This document shows, piece after piece, positions 39,639-49,671 of a DNA stretch of 64,000 nucleotides. Origin of the DNA: Ectobacillus ponti (lineage in GTDB: Bacteria; Bacillota; Bacilli; Bacillales; Bacillaceae_G); NCBI RefSeq assembly GCF_024294785.1, contig NZ_JANCLT010000001.1, positions 362,793 to 426,792 of the forward strand, written 5' to 3'. A program made the translations under genes and the position numbers. How positions within the stretch are numbered: position 1 is the stretch's first letter; each line of letters begins with the position of its first letter. Under the pieces are notes generated by a model. It was not told the DNA's origin. It did no database searches and saw only the letters and a program-made list of their open reading frames with translations.

Positions 39639-41309
39639 CTATACAGAACGCGCCTCATCGTCAAGATGCAGAGGTGCAGCATCCTGATATAGAGAGGTGT
39701 CCTGCGGAACAAATGCATGAGCAAACACTTCCTGCACATGGCGGACCGGCACAATTTCGATGCCCTCAATGGAAAATAAAATCGGCTGCATGTTTTCGGC
39801 AGGAATAAGAACCTTTTTTGCGCCTGCCTTCTGGGCTGCCTTCACCTTGGCGTACACACCGCCAACCGGCCTTACTTCTCCATGAATACTGATTTCCCCG
39901 GTCATCGCAACATCATTGCGTACATACAAGCCCTGCACGGCAGAATATACGCCGGTTGCGATGGCAATGCCGGCTGAAGGACCATCCACTGGTGCGCCGC
40001 CCGGGAAGTTGATATGCAAGTCATATCCAGCTGGATACAACCCAAGCGAACGGAGCACCGTTGCCACATTCTCAACAGAGCCCTTGGCCATACTCTTGCG
40101 GCGGATGGACTTCGTCTGCGTGCCGATGCTTTCTTCCTCGACAATCCCCGTTACAATAACAGAGCCTTTCCCCTCCGCCGGAATGGCTGTTACTTCGATG
40201 TCCAGCAAGGCCCCCATGTTCGGCCCAAAGACAGCCAAGCCGTTGACCAGCCCGATGCGCGGAATTGGGTATACACGCTTTTCATACTTTGGCGTCAGTT
40301 GGCTCGAATGGATGACCCATTCAATGTCTTCATCCTTAATAAAGGCACGTTCATCATTAATGGCCATGCCCGCCGCGATTTGCACCAGATTGATGGCTTC
40401 CCGCCCGTTGCGGGCATACTTGCCAACCATGGACAAGGCATTCCTGCTGATTTCCAGATTAACCCGGTTTGCTGCATTTTGGGCCACTGCTTCAATTTCG
40501 GCTGTATCCAGTTCGCGGAAAAAAACCTCCAGACAGCGGGAACGGATGGCTGGCGGAATTTCATCAGGCGAACGCGTTGTGGCGCCAACCAGCCGGAAGT
40601 CCGCCGGCAGGCCATTTTGAAAAATGTCATGAATGTATGTAGGAATCATCGTATTCTCTTCACTATAATAGGCACTTTCCAAAAATACCTTTCGATCCTC
40701 CAGCACCTTCAGCATCTTATTCATCTGAATCGGATGCAGTTCCCCTATCTCATCAATGAACAGGATTCCGCCGTGCGCATCCGTGACAGCTCCTTTTTTC
40801 GGCTGCGGAATGCCGGCTTGCCCCATTGCCCCGGCTCCCTGGTAAATCGGATCGTGCACGGAGCCAATCAACGGGTCGGCGATGCCGCGCTCATCAAACC
40901 GGGCTGTGGTGGCATCCAGCTCCACAAACACGGAGGAAGCCCGGAATGGAGACTTCGGATTCTTCTTTGCCTCCTCCAGCACGAGACGCGCTGCGGCCGT
41001 TTTCCCGACTCCCGGCGGCCCATAGATGATGACGTGCTGCGGGTTCGGGCCACACAATGCCGCCTTCAGCGAGCGGATTCCGTCCTCTTGTCCGACGATA
41101 TCAGCAAATGAAGCCGGACGTACCCGCTCCGCCAATGGTTCTGTCAGAGAAATGGTCCGCATCTTGCGGAGCTGCTCCATTTCTTTGCGCGATTCTTTAT
41201 CAATGGATATTTTTTGTGTCCGTTGGCTGCGCAGCAAATGCCAAAAGTAAAGGCCGACGATAACGCCGAAGGCCAATTGGATGAGTAGGATTACGTTCGT
41301 CCAGCTCAT
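39639..41309 (-). CDS. lonB: Forespore-type membrane protease LonB
   Basis: 556 residues. It lacks the Lon N-domain and has instead one N-terminal membrane segment (VILLIQLAFGVIVGLYFWHLL). The AAA+ domain has [13 protein letters not shown] and GGILFIDEIGELHP. The protease domain has the Ser in PVDGPSAGIAIATGVY and a Lys in GGVYAKVKAAQKAGAKKV. In B. subtilis it is made in the forespore under sigma-F and helps control sigma activity. It is adjacent to lonA and clpX as in B. subtilis. Confidence 0.95.
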   Translation of the reverse strand: MSWTNVILLIQLAFGVIVGLYFWHLLRSQRTQKISIDKESRKEMEQLRKMRTISLTEPLAERVRPASFADIVGQEDGIRSLKAALCGPNPQHVIIYGPPGVGKTAAARLVLEEAKKNPKSPFRASSVFVELDATTARFDERGIADPLIGSVHDPIYQGAGAMGQAGIPQPKKGAVTDAHGGILFIDEIGELHPIQMNKMLKVLEDRKVFLESAYYSEENTMIPTYIHDIFQNGLPADFRLVGATTRSPDEIPPAIRSRCLEVFFRELDTAEIEAVAQNAANRVNLEISRNALSMVGKYARNGREAINLVQIAAGMAINDERAFIKDEDIEWVIHSSQLTPKYEKRVYPIPRIGLVNGLAVFGPNMGALLDIEVTAIPAEGKGSVIVTGIVEEESIGTQTKSIRRKSMAKGSVENVATVLRSLGLYPAGYDLHINFPGGAPVDGPSAGIAIATGVYSAVQGLYVRNDVAMTGEISIHGEVRPVGGVYAKVKAAQKAGAKKVLIPAENMQPILFSIEGIEIVPVRHVQEVFAHAFVPQDTSLYQDAAPLHLDDEARSV

Positions 41310-41424
41310 GCTTGATCCCTCCCAAACCCTTCATAGTTTTATTTATTAGTATCTCCGGGTTGGAAGGGTGCTAAACATTTTCCAGTCAGGCAGATGCAGC
41401 AGACAGGCTGGATGGGGCCCGCCA

Positions 41425-41461
41425 AATAAAAACAGGAGGCCTGTTCAAATAGCCTCCTGTT
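41425..41461 (-). terminator. Terminator of clpX
   Basis: On the minus strand AACAGGAGGC and GCCTCCTGTT form a perfect 10-bp stem followed by TTTTATTT. Confidence 0.9.
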
Positions 41462-41465
41462 GGTG

Positions 41466-42728
41466 TTATGCGGATGTTTTCGTGCCTTGCTCCAGAATCG
41501 TGCCGTCGTGAAGCACCAGCTTGGCTGGCGCGTTGTCGACTACCGTCTCCTTCGAAATGATGCACTTTTCAATATCATCGCGGGATGGCAGCTCGAACAT
41601 CACGTCGAGCATCATGCCCTCGATGATGGAGCGGAGACCGCGCGCACCCGTCTTACGCTCAATTGCCTTTTTCGCAATCTCCAGCAAAGCGCCTTCTTCA
41701 AACTCAAGCTCGACATCATCCAGCTCAAGAAGCTTCTGGTATTGCTTCACCAATGCGTTTTTCGGCTTTGTCAGAATCTCCACCAGCGCTGCTTCATCCA
41801 GCTGCTCCAGGTTTGCAATAACCGGCAAACGGCCGATAAATTCTGGAATTAGGCCGAACTTCAGCAGGTCCTCCGGCAGAACATGGGACAATACCTTTTC
41901 ATCGTCGAACTGATTCTTTTTGTCGGAACCGAAGCCGATCACCTTGCGGCCGAGACGGCGCTTGATGATTTGCTCGATGCCGTCAAACGCACCGCCGCAA
42001 ATGAACAGAATATTTGTTGTGTCGATTTGGATGAACTCCTGATGCGGATGCTTGCGGCCGCCCTGAGGAGGCACGCTTGCCACTGTTCCTTCCAAAATCT
42101 TCAGCAGCGCCTGCTGTACGCCTTCACCGGACACATCACGGGTAATGGATGGGTTCTCAGACTTGCGCGCCACCTTATCAATTTCGTCGATGTAGATAAT
42201 GCCTTTTTCAGCCTTCTCCACATCATAGTCGGCTGCCTGGATGAGCTTCAGCAGAATGTTCTCCACGTCTTCCCCCACATAACCGGCTTCCGTAAGAGAA
42301 GTGGCATCTGCGATTGCAAACGGTACATTCAGAATACGCGCCAATGTCTGCGCAAGAAGCGTTTTTCCGCTTCCTGTCGGCCCAATCAGCACGATGTTGC
42401 TCTTGGAGAGCTCCACATCGTCAATCTTGCTGTTGGAGTTGATGCGCTTGTAGTGGTTATATACCGCCACCGCCAAAGCCTTCTTCGCCTGGTCCTGCCC
42501 GATGACATACTCATCGAGAATTTCACGGATTTCTGTCGGCTTCGGCACATCCTTGAATTCCACTTCTTCGTCTTTTGCCAATTCCTCCTGCACAATCTCT
42601 GTGCACAATTCAATGCATTCATCGCAAATATAAACGCCCGGTCCTGCTACAAGCTTACGCACCTGCGTCTGTGTCTTGCCGCAAAAGGAACACTTCAGTT
42701 GCCCTTTTTCATCATTAAATTTAAACAT
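41466..42728 (-). CDS. clpX: ATP-dependent Clp protease ATP-binding subunit ClpX
   Basis: 420 residues. It unfolds substrates for ClpP. The N-terminal zinc-binding domain has CSFCGK and CDECIELC. The AAA+ domain has Walker [16 protein letters not shown] and Walker [15 protein letters not shown]. The ClpP-contact loop IGF lies in [11 protein letters not shown]. It lies between tig and lonB, the standard Bacillus order. Confidence 0.98.
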   Translation of the reverse strand: MFKFNDEKGQLKCSFCGKTQTQVRKLVAGPGVYICDECIELCTEIVQEELAKDEEVEFKDVPKPTEIREILDEYVIGQDQAKKALAVAVYNHYKRINSNSKIDDVELSKSNIVLIGPTGSGKTLLAQTLARILNVPFAIADATSLTEAGYVGEDVENILLKLIQAADYDVEKAEKGIIYIDEIDKVARKSENPSITRDVSGEGVQQALLKILEGTVASVPPQGGRKHPHQEFIQIDTTNILFICGGAFDGIEQIIKRRLGRKVIGFGSDKKNQFDDEKVLSHVLPEDLLKFGLIPEFIGRLPVIANLEQLDEAALVEILTKPKNALVKQYQKLLELDDVELEFEEGALLEIAKKAIERKTGARGLRSIIEGMMLDVMFELPSRDDIEKCIISKETVVDNAPAKLVLHDGTILEQGTKTSA

Positions 42729-42932
42729 ACCTTCACACCCCTTAGAGAGAGCTAGAAACAGTACTCGCCATATGTAGAGTAAAATTTACTACCTTATGTA
42801 ACTACATATTATGTCACCATACACCCGGAAATACAAATGATATGACCGGGTATATTTTGGAAGCCCGGCGCCGACTTAAAATATGTATATTCTATACACA
42901 GAAGCGGTTTTCCTGCCGCCTCGGTGAAATGA

Positions 42933-42970
42933 TTATAAAACAAGGCACGATCAAAGAGTCGCGCCCTGTT
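42933..42970 (-). terminator. Terminator of tig
   Basis: On the minus strand AACAGGGCGCGA and TCGTGCCTTG form an imperfect stem followed by TTTTATAAT. Confidence 0.65.
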
Positions 42971-42981
42971 CATATGTTATG

Positions 42982-44265
42982 TTATGCAGTTTTGCTGTTT
43001 TCTACTAGGAAGTTTACGGCATTGCGGATCTTCAGGTCTTCTGTTACACCTTCCAGATTGCCAAGCGCTTGCTTCACAGCATCAACAGGCATGTTGTACA
43101 TGTCTGCCATCTTTTGTACTTCTTCGTTCACTTCTTCTTCTGTCACTGTGATATTCTCAGCTTCGATGATTGCTTCAAGAACAAGGTTTGTCTTCACGCG
43201 GCCTGCCGCATCCTCTTGCATTTGGCCTTTCAGAGCAGCTTCATCAGTGCCTGTGAACTGGTAGTACAGCTCCAGGTTCATGCCTTGTGCCTGCAGGCGC
43301 TGTTCGAACTCACGCAGCATGCGGCCAAGCTCTGTCTCAACCATTGCTTCCGGAATGTCAACAGTCGCATTGGCAACTGCCTTTTCCACCGCATCGTTTT
43401 GCAGCTTGTTTTCAGCGTCAGCTTTCTTTGCCGCTTCCAGATCAGCGCGCAGCTTCGCCTTCAGCTCGTCCAAAGTGGAAACTTCTTCATTCACGTCTTT
43501 AGCGAACTCATCATCAAGTGCAGGCAGTTCCTTTGCCTTGATTTCGTGGACAGTTACCTTGAATACTGCCGGCTTGCCAGCCAGATCAGCAGCATGGTAC
43601 TCCTCTGGGAATGTTACTTCCACGTCCTTGGATTCGCCAGTCTTCAACCCTACCAACTGTGCTTCAAAGCCCGGGATAAATGTGCCGGAGCCGATTTCCA
43701 AAGAGTAGTTCTCGCCTTTGCCGCCCTCGAATGCCACGCCGTCAACGAAGCCTTCGAAGTCGATAACAGCTGTGTCGCCTTCTTCTGCCGCGCCTTCTTC
43801 TTTTACAACAAGCTCAGCTTGGCGCTCTTGCAGACGTGTCAGTTCAGCATTTACATCCTCATCAGTCACAGTCTCATCAAGCTTTTCCAGTTCAAGGCCT
43901 TTGTACTCGCCAAGCGTTACTTCCGGCTTTACTGTTACCTTCGCCTTGAATACAAGCGCCTTGCCTTTTTCCATTTGCTCAATGTCGATCTCAGGGTGAG
44001 CAACCGGGAAGATGCCAGTTTCTTCAACTGCTTGAGAGTATGCCTCAGGCAGAATGATATCCAGTGCATCTTGGTACAGAGATTCTACACCAAAGCGCTG
44101 TTCGAACAATGGACGAGGCATTTTACCTTTACGGAAGCCTGGTACGTTCACTTGCTGAACAACCTTTTTGAATGCAGCATCAATTGCTTTTGTTACTTGC
44201 GCAGCTTCTACCTCTACAGTCAGAACGCCAACGCTACCTTCTAATTTTTCCCATTTTGCAGCCAT
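42982..44265 (-). CDS. tig: Trigger factor
   Basis: 427 residues. A ribosome-bound chaperone. The ribosome-binding loop GFRKGKMPR lies at about residues 43-51. A peptidyl-prolyl isomerase (FKBP-type) domain (about 155-245) and a helical C-terminal cradle follow. It is strongly biased to preferred codons, as expected for an abundant protein. GGAGGG precedes the ATG. Confidence 0.98.
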   Translation of the reverse strand: MAAKWEKLEGSVGVLTVEVEAAQVTKAIDAAFKKVVQQVNVPGFRKGKMPRPLFEQRFGVESLYQDALDIILPEAYSQAVEETGIFPVAHPEIDIEQMEKGKALVFKAKVTVKPEVTLGEYKGLELEKLDETVTDEDVNAELTRLQERQAELVVKEEGAAEEGDTAVIDFEGFVDGVAFEGGKGENYSLEIGSGTFIPGFEAQLVGLKTGESKDVEVTFPEEYHAADLAGKPAVFKVTVHEIKAKELPALDDEFAKDVNEEVSTLDELKAKLRADLEAAKKADAENKLQNDAVEKAVANATVDIPEAMVETELGRMLREFEQRLQAQGMNLELYYQFTGTDEAALKGQMQEDAAGRVKTNLVLEAIIEAENITVTEEEVNEEVQKMADMYNMPVDAVKQALGNLEGVTEDLKIRNAVNFLVENSKTA

Positions 44266-44400
44266 TTATTCTTTCCCTCCAACGATAAAAATGAATCGGA
44301 TGGTTGTCCGAGAATCATCTTAATACAATAATAAGCAAACAGCGCGCTGCTTTGCCTGTTCACTCCAAAAAAGGCACAATACACCTTTTACAACCCTTAC

Positions 44401-44428
44401 ATTATAACATAGAATATTGCTGTTTCAA
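44401..44428 (-). promoter_or_regulatory. Sigma-A promoter of tig
   Basis: On the minus strand TTGAAA (44423-44428) and TATAAT (44401-44406) are 16 bases apart, with a TG one base before the -10 box (extended -10). It sits in the 184-base gap before tig. Confidence 0.8.
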
Positions 44429-44449
44429 CATGAGGGCTCATTCTTTTTG

Positions 44450-45442
44450 CTAGACAGGCAGTGTCCCGCTGCGTTCCACACATAGAAACACCTCGTGGGC
44501 CTTCAGCACCTCAGACACCTCTGCGCCGTAGCTGCCCGCAATCCGGGCTGCGTCCGCAAATCCTTCAAAGCGTTCTCCTCCCACCATTTCCAGAACGGCA
44601 GCCCATACCGATGGCTGGGCAGGCTCCGGCTGGAACGGAAAGAACACATACAGCATCTCATACCAGTAGGAAGACAGCGCTTCATACATAGAAGGGTTCT
44701 TCATGCCAAGCCTTCGCTCAAGCAGATTCAGCACCTCTTTGGCAAACTCGCCCTCTGCTGCCGGCTGCAGCTCACGCGGCACAACCGCCATGACTTCCCC
44801 AAACTTCGCAACCACAATTTCCTCTTGAATCCCGCCATCCATGAGCGCATGCAGAATTACGGATTTCACATACGGATGCTTCGTGTCATCCTCGAGGAAG
44901 GTGCGCAAAAATGAAAAAGCATGTACCTTCCCGCACTGTCTCAGCTCCTGCAGGGCCTGCAGCTGCTTCATTGCATCATATCCCTGAAACACCGCATGCA
45001 GTGCCTCATCCTCATCCATGGAAGCTTCCGGCGCTTCCTGCTGCAGCTTTCGGGCAAATGACTGCAGCGACTGCAGCCGCTCCGCCTGCTCCAGAGATAA
45101 ACCGCCCTCGAGCAGCACCGGGATGACCTTCGCAATTTCTCCATACTCATGCAGCTGCACGAGCAGTGTTATGTACATTTCCGCCGTATCCGCAAAGGTT
45201 TCAGAAGCCGTTTCCATCAGCTGTTCGCAACGCTCCCGCGCCTCGCGCAGCTGATGCAGCTCCATCAAACAAACAACCTCGGCAAACGCGGAGCGCTCGT
45301 CCTCCATACCGTGGCAGCGCAGCTGCTCAAAGCATTCCAGCGCCTCGGTGAAATCCTGATTGTGCAGCGCTTCAAAGCCCTTATCCCGCAAGAGATCCGA
45401 GAGGTTTGGAAACAATACGACTGTTTTTTCTTTTTGTTCCAT
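44450..45442 (-). CDS. ysoA: TPR-type helical repeat protein (YsoA-like)
   Basis: 330 residues, wholly helical with weak tetratricopeptide repeats in the first half (for example KGFEALHNQDFTEALECFEQL and FAEVVCLMELHQLREARERCEQLM). No enzyme motif is seen. In B. subtilis a TPR protein YsoA precedes tig in the same orientation, which supports the name. Function is unknown. I choose ATG at 45440-45442, with GAGAGGAAA upstream. Confidence 0.75.
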   Translation of the reverse strand: MEQKEKTVVLFPNLSDLLRDKGFEALHNQDFTEALECFEQLRCHGMEDERSAFAEVVCLMELHQLREARERCEQLMETASETFADTAEMYITLLVQLHEYGEIAKVIPVLLEGGLSLEQAERLQSLQSFARKLQQEAPEASMDEDEALHAVFQGYDAMKQLQALQELRQCGKVHAFSFLRTFLEDDTKHPYVKSVILHALMDGGIQEEIVVAKFGEVMAVVPRELQPAAEGEFAKEVLNLLERRLGMKNPSMYEALSSYWYEMLYVFFPFQPEPAQPSVWAAVLEMVGGERFEGFADAARIAGSYGAEVSEVLKAHEVFLCVERSGTLPV

Positions 45443-45551
45443 GCCGTTTCCTCTCTTCACAGGTTTATACACTTATTTGTAAATATAACAAACCAGTCAT
45501 GAAAACACAACTTCTGGCACATTTTACATCCTGCAAGGTGCATATACAGGG

Positions 45552-45580
45552 CAAAAAGGCGGCACACAAACAGCCGCCTT
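45552..45580 (-). terminator. Terminator of the CBO0543-type gene
   Basis: On the minus strand AAGGCGGC and GCCGCCTT form a perfect 8-bp stem followed by TTTGCCC. Confidence 0.75.
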
Positions 45581-45583
45581 GCG

Positions 45584-46105
45584 TCAACGGTATTCAATCG
45601 GCACTCCAACCGGTACATCAAACAGCCAAAGAAGCCCCACCGTAATTGGGATGCTGAGGACATATGCCAATAATGGCCGTTTATGATGCAGCGCGAGCAT
45701 CATAAACATGACAGCGTCAAAGGCAACGGACCAGCCAAGGTTCCAGCCGTAGCTGTAAATAATATTCCCGCGCATAACAAGAATCAGCTCAATCACAGCA
45801 TATACAGCAATCCAAAAGCCGATATACAGCCCCCGCCGCCTCAGGCTCCCCTGAAATGGATAACGCACCAGAAACATAAGCGCAGTGCCGGGAAACGTAA
45901 TAAATGTGTAGATGAGTTCAGTCGTGGAATGATTGGTTAGAAAATCAGGGCGGAGCTGCCAAAGCAAATAACGGGTGCACAAAAAATTATAGGTGAGGTT
46001 GCCAATGGCAATATACTGCATGGTCGGCAGAAACTGCCGCCACCGCACATAATCCTTGCGTATCCAGACGTATATAATGGTGATGATTCCTAAGAGTAGA
46101 TGCAC
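45584..46105 (-). CDS. CBO0543-type membrane protein of unknown function
   Basis: 173 residues with about five membrane segments. It resembles the small CBO0543 family of spore-former membrane proteins: a start like HLLLGIITIIYVWIRKDY, then WRQFLPTMQYIAIGNLTYNFL and FPGTALMFLVRYPF. Function unknown. The start is uncertain. GTG at 46103-46105 has GGGTGA upstream, GTG at 46112-46114 is an alternative, and the open frame extends still further. It reads away from the glycosyltransferase gene. Confidence in coding is high and in the family moderate. Confidence 0.7.
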   Translation of the reverse strand: MHLLLGIITIIYVWIRKDYVRWRQFLPTMQYIAIGNLTYNFLCTRYLLWQLRPDFLTNHSTTELIYTFITFPGTALMFLVRYPFQGSLRRRGLYIGFWIAVYAVIELILVMRGNIIYSYGWNLGWSVAFDAVMFMMLALHHKRPLLAYVLSIPITVGLLWLFDVPVGVPIEYR

Positions 46106-46529
46106 ACTGTTCACCCTTGCTTTGCTGATTTCGTTCCAATCCCTCTGTCTGCTTTTCCAAGATTCACCTTTATAATGTAGGCAGACAGACTGTGTTCTAT
46201 GCAGTTCCTCCTTCAAAAATCTGTATAATGTTAAAAAGAGATATCCTATAGGCTCAAGCGGAAGATTAGGAAATGTCCCGGAAGTTGGAAGCAAACTTAA
46301 CATGACTTTGTTGTTGATTTGCCGGGGGTTCTATGCGAAGGGTCAATGATTTGTTATGTATCTTTGGGTCTAAATCATCCGTTGATATTTCCCCTATAGA
46401 AAACCTGCCTTAAAATGGCATTACCTGACCCCATAAAAGCTGTTAAAGTAGACACGGCAGAACAACGTCCCCATAATTAGAATCATAGCTGTATATTGGT
46501 GAAAAAGGGACAAGGAAAGGAGGACTTCC
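46106..46529. other. Divergent non-coding region with an inverted repeat
   Basis: About 420 bases between the membrane-protein gene and the glycosyltransferase gene. It contains CTGTCTGC (46145-46152) and GCAGACAG (46181-46188) around a TATAAT, which could be an operator over a promoter. A TATAAT-like box also lies near 46227. I see no gene on the plus strand before 46530. Confidence 0.5.
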
Positions 46530-47675
46530 ATGCTTGCAGTCTTACTAGTCGTCATTTTGCTGTTTTGGCTTCTCGTGGGCGCACAATTAGTGCCGGGATT
46601 GTATAGGCTGGAGAATTTGGAGCATGTCCAAACCACTTCAGCAGAACCTTTTGTATCCGTCATCATTGCGGCCCGAAATGAGGAGGCTGCCATTGAGAGT
46701 GCTCTTCGCAGCCAGGTCGCCCAACGCTATCAGCATGTAGAGTGGATTGTTGTCAACGACCGGTCCACGGACCGGACAGGGGACTTGCTGGAGCGTTTTT
46801 CAGCCAGCAACCCGAGAATCCAGCCGATTCACGTGAAGCAGCTGCCAAACGGCTGGCTTGGCAAAAACCATGCCCTGTATACAGGATACCAGCATGCCAA
46901 AGGGGATTTGCTGTTGTTCATGGATGCGGATGTCCTTATGGAGCCGGATTGTTTGCAGAAGGCTGTCAGCTACCTGTCTTCCGAGCAGGCTGACCACATC
47001 ACCGTGCTGCCAAACCTCACCGCAAGTGGCATATGGCTCACTTCTTTCATCGGACACTTCCTCTTTAGCTTCACTTATCTTATACGCCCCTGGAAAGCAA
47101 ATGATGACCATTCAAAGGTCGGTCTCGGAATCGGCGCCTTCAATCTCATCGCGAAAACAGCCTATGAGAAAATGGGAACCCACAAAGCCATCCGGATGCG
47201 GCCTGACGACGACCTGCAGTTGGGGATGAAGGTGAAAGAAGCTGGTCTGAGGCAGAGGGTGGTCTCCGGTTCTGCCATGCTGCGTGTCCATTGGTACAGC
47301 ACATTGCGCGAAGCATTCATCGGTTTGGAGAAGAATACCTTTGCCGCCTACAACTACAGATTGTGGCTGGTTGCATTTTCCATCACCGCTCTCTTCTTGT
47401 TTCACGTGCTGCCTTATCTCGCTTTGCTGTTTTCCTCAGGGCTGCAGCAGCTGTTCAGCCTTGGGTCAGTACTGGCCATCTCCTTGCTCTATGGAATTAC
47501 ACTGAAGAAAACAACAGCCTATTCCTTATTCCATGTCCCGCTTTTCCCCTTTGCAGCTGCCTTGTTGATTTGCTCAATCGTTCGAACAATGATTTTGGTT
47601 TTCAAACGGGGCGGGATTGTTTGGAGAGGGACACTGTATTCCTTAAGGGAGCTTAGGGAGCAGCAAAACAAGTAA
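46530..47675 (+). CDS. Membrane-bound family 2 glycosyltransferase
   Basis: 381 residues. An N-terminal membrane segment (LAVLLVVILLFWLLVGAQ) is followed by a GT-A domain (about 40-260) with VSVIIAARNEEAAIESALRS, VNDRSTDRTGDLLERF, WLGKNHALYTGYQHAKGD and the metal-binding DxD in LFMDADVLMEPD. A DDD acid site (RPDDDLQLGMKV) comes next, and two or three membrane segments close the protein. It probably transfers a sugar to a lipid or polymer on the inner face of the membrane. The substrate is not predictable. AGGAGG precedes the ATG. There are no obvious pathway partners. Confidence 0.85.
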   Translation: MLAVLLVVILLFWLLVGAQLVPGLYRLENLEHVQTTSAEPFVSVIIAARNEEAAIESALRSQVAQRYQHVEWIVVNDRSTDRTGDLLERFSASNPRIQPIHVKQLPNGWLGKNHALYTGYQHAKGDLLLFMDADVLMEPDCLQKAVSYLSSEQADHITVLPNLTASGIWLTSFIGHFLFSFTYLIRPWKANDDHSKVGLGIGAFNLIAKTAYEKMGTHKAIRMRPDDDLQLGMKVKEAGLRQRVVSGSAMLRVHWYSTLREAFIGLEKNTFAAYNYRLWLVAFSITALFLFHVLPYLALLFSSGLQQLFSLGSVLAISLLYGITLKKTTAYSLFHVPLFPFAAALLICSIVRTMILVFKRGGIVWRGTLYSLRELREQQNK

Positions 47676-47707
47676 ATGCTTTGCATACCGGCAACTGATT
47701 TCCGGCT

Positions 47708-47761
47708 GCGTCAAAACAACCATCTGCCTCGCCAAGATCAGGCAGATGGTTGTTTTGACGC
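47708..47761. terminator. Very strong hairpin after the glycosyltransferase gene
   Basis: A perfect 22-bp inverted repeat (47708-47729 and 47740-47761) around a 10-base loop. T-rich stem ends (TTGTTTTG) make it terminator-like, but no T run follows the stem. Confidence 0.7.
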
Positions 47762-47923
47762 GCCTTCACCGCCATTTTAACACGATCCAGGAGTTCCAGC
47801 TTTGCGCGAACCCGGTTCGTAATCTCCCCGTCTCAAGTAAACCATTATTTACCACGTGACTTATGAGTAATTTCCCCTTTAATCTATTGAAGTGTACATC
47901 TTACTTGCCGGAGGACCGTTACC

Positions 47924-49048
47924 TTGAAAAAAGAAAGATTAATAGAAATTGAGATATTGCGCGGACTGGCATTTTTAGCTGTTGTATTTCAGCATGTCAT
48001 GGCCGGCCTGTTCTACAAGCCTGAGGTAGGCCCCTTCTCTATTGTGGCCGGAACGACCTTCCTGGGCCTGACGCGCTTTGCCGTGCCATTGTTTGTGTTT
48101 ATTTCCGGTGTTGTTTTATTTTATAACTACCAACACAAGGTCAACTACAAAGCCTTTCTGCAAAAGCGCTTTGTCCAAATTTTTGTTCCATATTTCTTCT
48201 GGACAGTGTTCTATTATGCGTGGGTCAGCTTCCTGAGCGGCTTCGCTGCCTCCACCCTGCTGCAGGAAATCAAGAAAATGGCTGCGTTTTCCTTTACCGG
48301 CACAGCCTCTTATCATCTGTGGTTCATTGTCATGCTGATTCCGTTTTACTTCCTCTTCCCGCTGTTTCAGCGCCTGCTGTCATCGCAAAGAGGCTTTCGT
48401 GGAAACGCTATCATTTTGGCGGTGGCGTTTGTGTTGAACTTCGGGCTTGTCTACGCGCTGTCGAAGGGCATGCTGAACACACCTAATCCGCACTTTGCGT
48501 TTTTTGTAAAATATCTGGACCGCAATTTCATCTTTTGGGTGTTCTACTTCCTGCTTGGAGGCTTTGCAGGACTGTATTACGAGAAGTGGAAGCTGTTTGT
48601 GCGCAAAGCCTTTCTTCCGAGCCTGGTGCTCCTTGGGGTTTGTGTGTATATAATCTGCTCGGATATTGTGGCGGTGATGGGGTCTGTAATGGAAGATCAC
48701 TATATTCGGAGCGCCGGCATAACCGGACCGCTACAGCCCTTCATGATGCTTACCATTTTGCTGCAGCTCATAGTGATTTTTGCGCTGGCGGAAAAGCTCA
48801 CAGCATTCAAATCGGCAGCAACCGATATGCTGCATACATTTGGGAAGTACTCATTTGGCGCTTATCTCACTCATGCTTTTGTACTGCACTACACGAATAA
48901 TTTTGTCTCGTTTTACCTCCATTCTGCGCATGTGTTCATCCAGCTGTTTGTATCGTTCGTTGCATGCTCGCTGCTGAGCCTCGGAGCTTGTGTGCTGTTA
49001 AGCAGAACAGAGCTTTCATTTGGCGAGGTTACAGTAGGAAAGGTATAA
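47924..49048 (+). CDS. Acyltransferase 3 family membrane protein
   Basis: 374 residues with about ten membrane segments. The family signatures are the N-terminal IEILRGLAFLAVVFQHVMAG, with the histidine believed to be catalytic, and RFAVPLFVFISGVVLFYNY, then KRFVQIFVPYFFWTVFYY. These enzymes O-acylate sugars in wall or surface polymers. The start is TTG at 47924 with GGAGG 9 bases before. The adjacent glycosyltransferase suggests a surface-glycan role, but a strong hairpin separates the two genes. Inference only. Confidence 0.87.
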   Translation: MKKERLIEIEILRGLAFLAVVFQHVMAGLFYKPEVGPFSIVAGTTFLGLTRFAVPLFVFISGVVLFYNYQHKVNYKAFLQKRFVQIFVPYFFWTVFYYAWVSFLSGFAASTLLQEIKKMAAFSFTGTASYHLWFIVMLIPFYFLFPLFQRLLSSQRGFRGNAIILAVAFVLNFGLVYALSKGMLNTPNPHFAFFVKYLDRNFIFWVFYFLLGGFAGLYYEKWKLFVRKAFLPSLVLLGVCVYIICSDIVAVMGSVMEDHYIRSAGITGPLQPFMMLTILLQLIVIFALAEKLTAFKSAATDMLHTFGKYSFGAYLTHAFVLHYTNNFVSFYLHSAHVFIQLFVSFVACSLLSLGACVLLSRTELSFGEVTVGKV

Positions 49049-49056
49049 GACGGCTG

Positions 49057-49082
49057 AAAGAGTCCTTCGGGGCTCTTTTTTC
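49057..49082 (+). terminator. Terminator of the acyltransferase gene
   Basis: GAGTCC and GGGCTC around TTC form a stem followed by seven T. Confidence 0.85.
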
Positions 49083-49302
49083 GCATGTTGGAAGATAAAA
49101 CTACACATAAGGGAACGAGGAGCCAGCAGCATGGTTCGTGTGCAAGGCCACCCCTGTCAATCACTCAGGCCGGATCGTGATAGCAGCCGTCCGGATGCTT
49201 TATGAATCAGCCGCTACTTGATTTTGGTCTGTACAGCAATCCTTCTCCAACACCAAGGCTCCGCCTCCCCAATTCAAACATCTTACACTCTTTTCTTTCC
49301 AG
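49083..49302. other. Non-coding gap before the tRNA terminator
   Basis: About 220 bases with no frame that has both a ribosome site and family resemblance. Nothing recognisable was seen. Confidence 0.4.
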
Positions 49303-49380
49303 CAAAAACAAAAAACAACCTCTCAGCATGTCTAAGCTTCGGTTTTAACCGATGGACTTAAACAAACCAAGAGGCTGTTT
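49303..49380 (-). terminator. Terminator of the tRNA-Gly/tRNA-Arg transcript
   Basis: On the minus strand AACAGCCTCT and AGAGGTTGTT close a long stem, with an inner CGGTT/AACCG hairpin. It is followed by TTTTTGTTTTTGC. Confidence 0.75.
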
Positions 49381-49408
49381 CATTGGGCTTCATTGCCCAT
49401 TCTTAGGA

Positions 49409-49482
<74 letters not shown>

Positions 49483-49499
49483 ATATTAAAAATGAATAG

Positions 49500-49573
49500 T
49501 GGAGCGGGTGATGGGAATCGAACCCACGACCAGAGCTTGGAAGGCTCTTGTTTTACCACTAAACTACACCCGC
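49500..49573 (-). tRNA. tRNA-Gly (anticodon TCC)
   Basis: 74 bases including encoded CCA. The acceptor stem is GCGGGTG/CACCCGC with discriminator T. The anticodon loop is CTTCCAA between AGAGC and GCTCT. The T loop is TTCGATT. It reads GGA. It lies 17 bases upstream of tRNA-Arg, and the two probably share a transcript. Confidence 0.97.
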
Positions 49574-49671
49574 ACAATAGTATTGCGATGTAGCATCATA
49601 TCGACAATTATCATTATATGCGGTGCTGTCCGTAATGTCAACGGAATTTCACAGGGTCAGAGAAAAAATCT

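Noticed and set aside
48116-48316. A minus-strand frame inside the acyltransferase gene
   Set aside because: A shadow of the real frame; no independent support.
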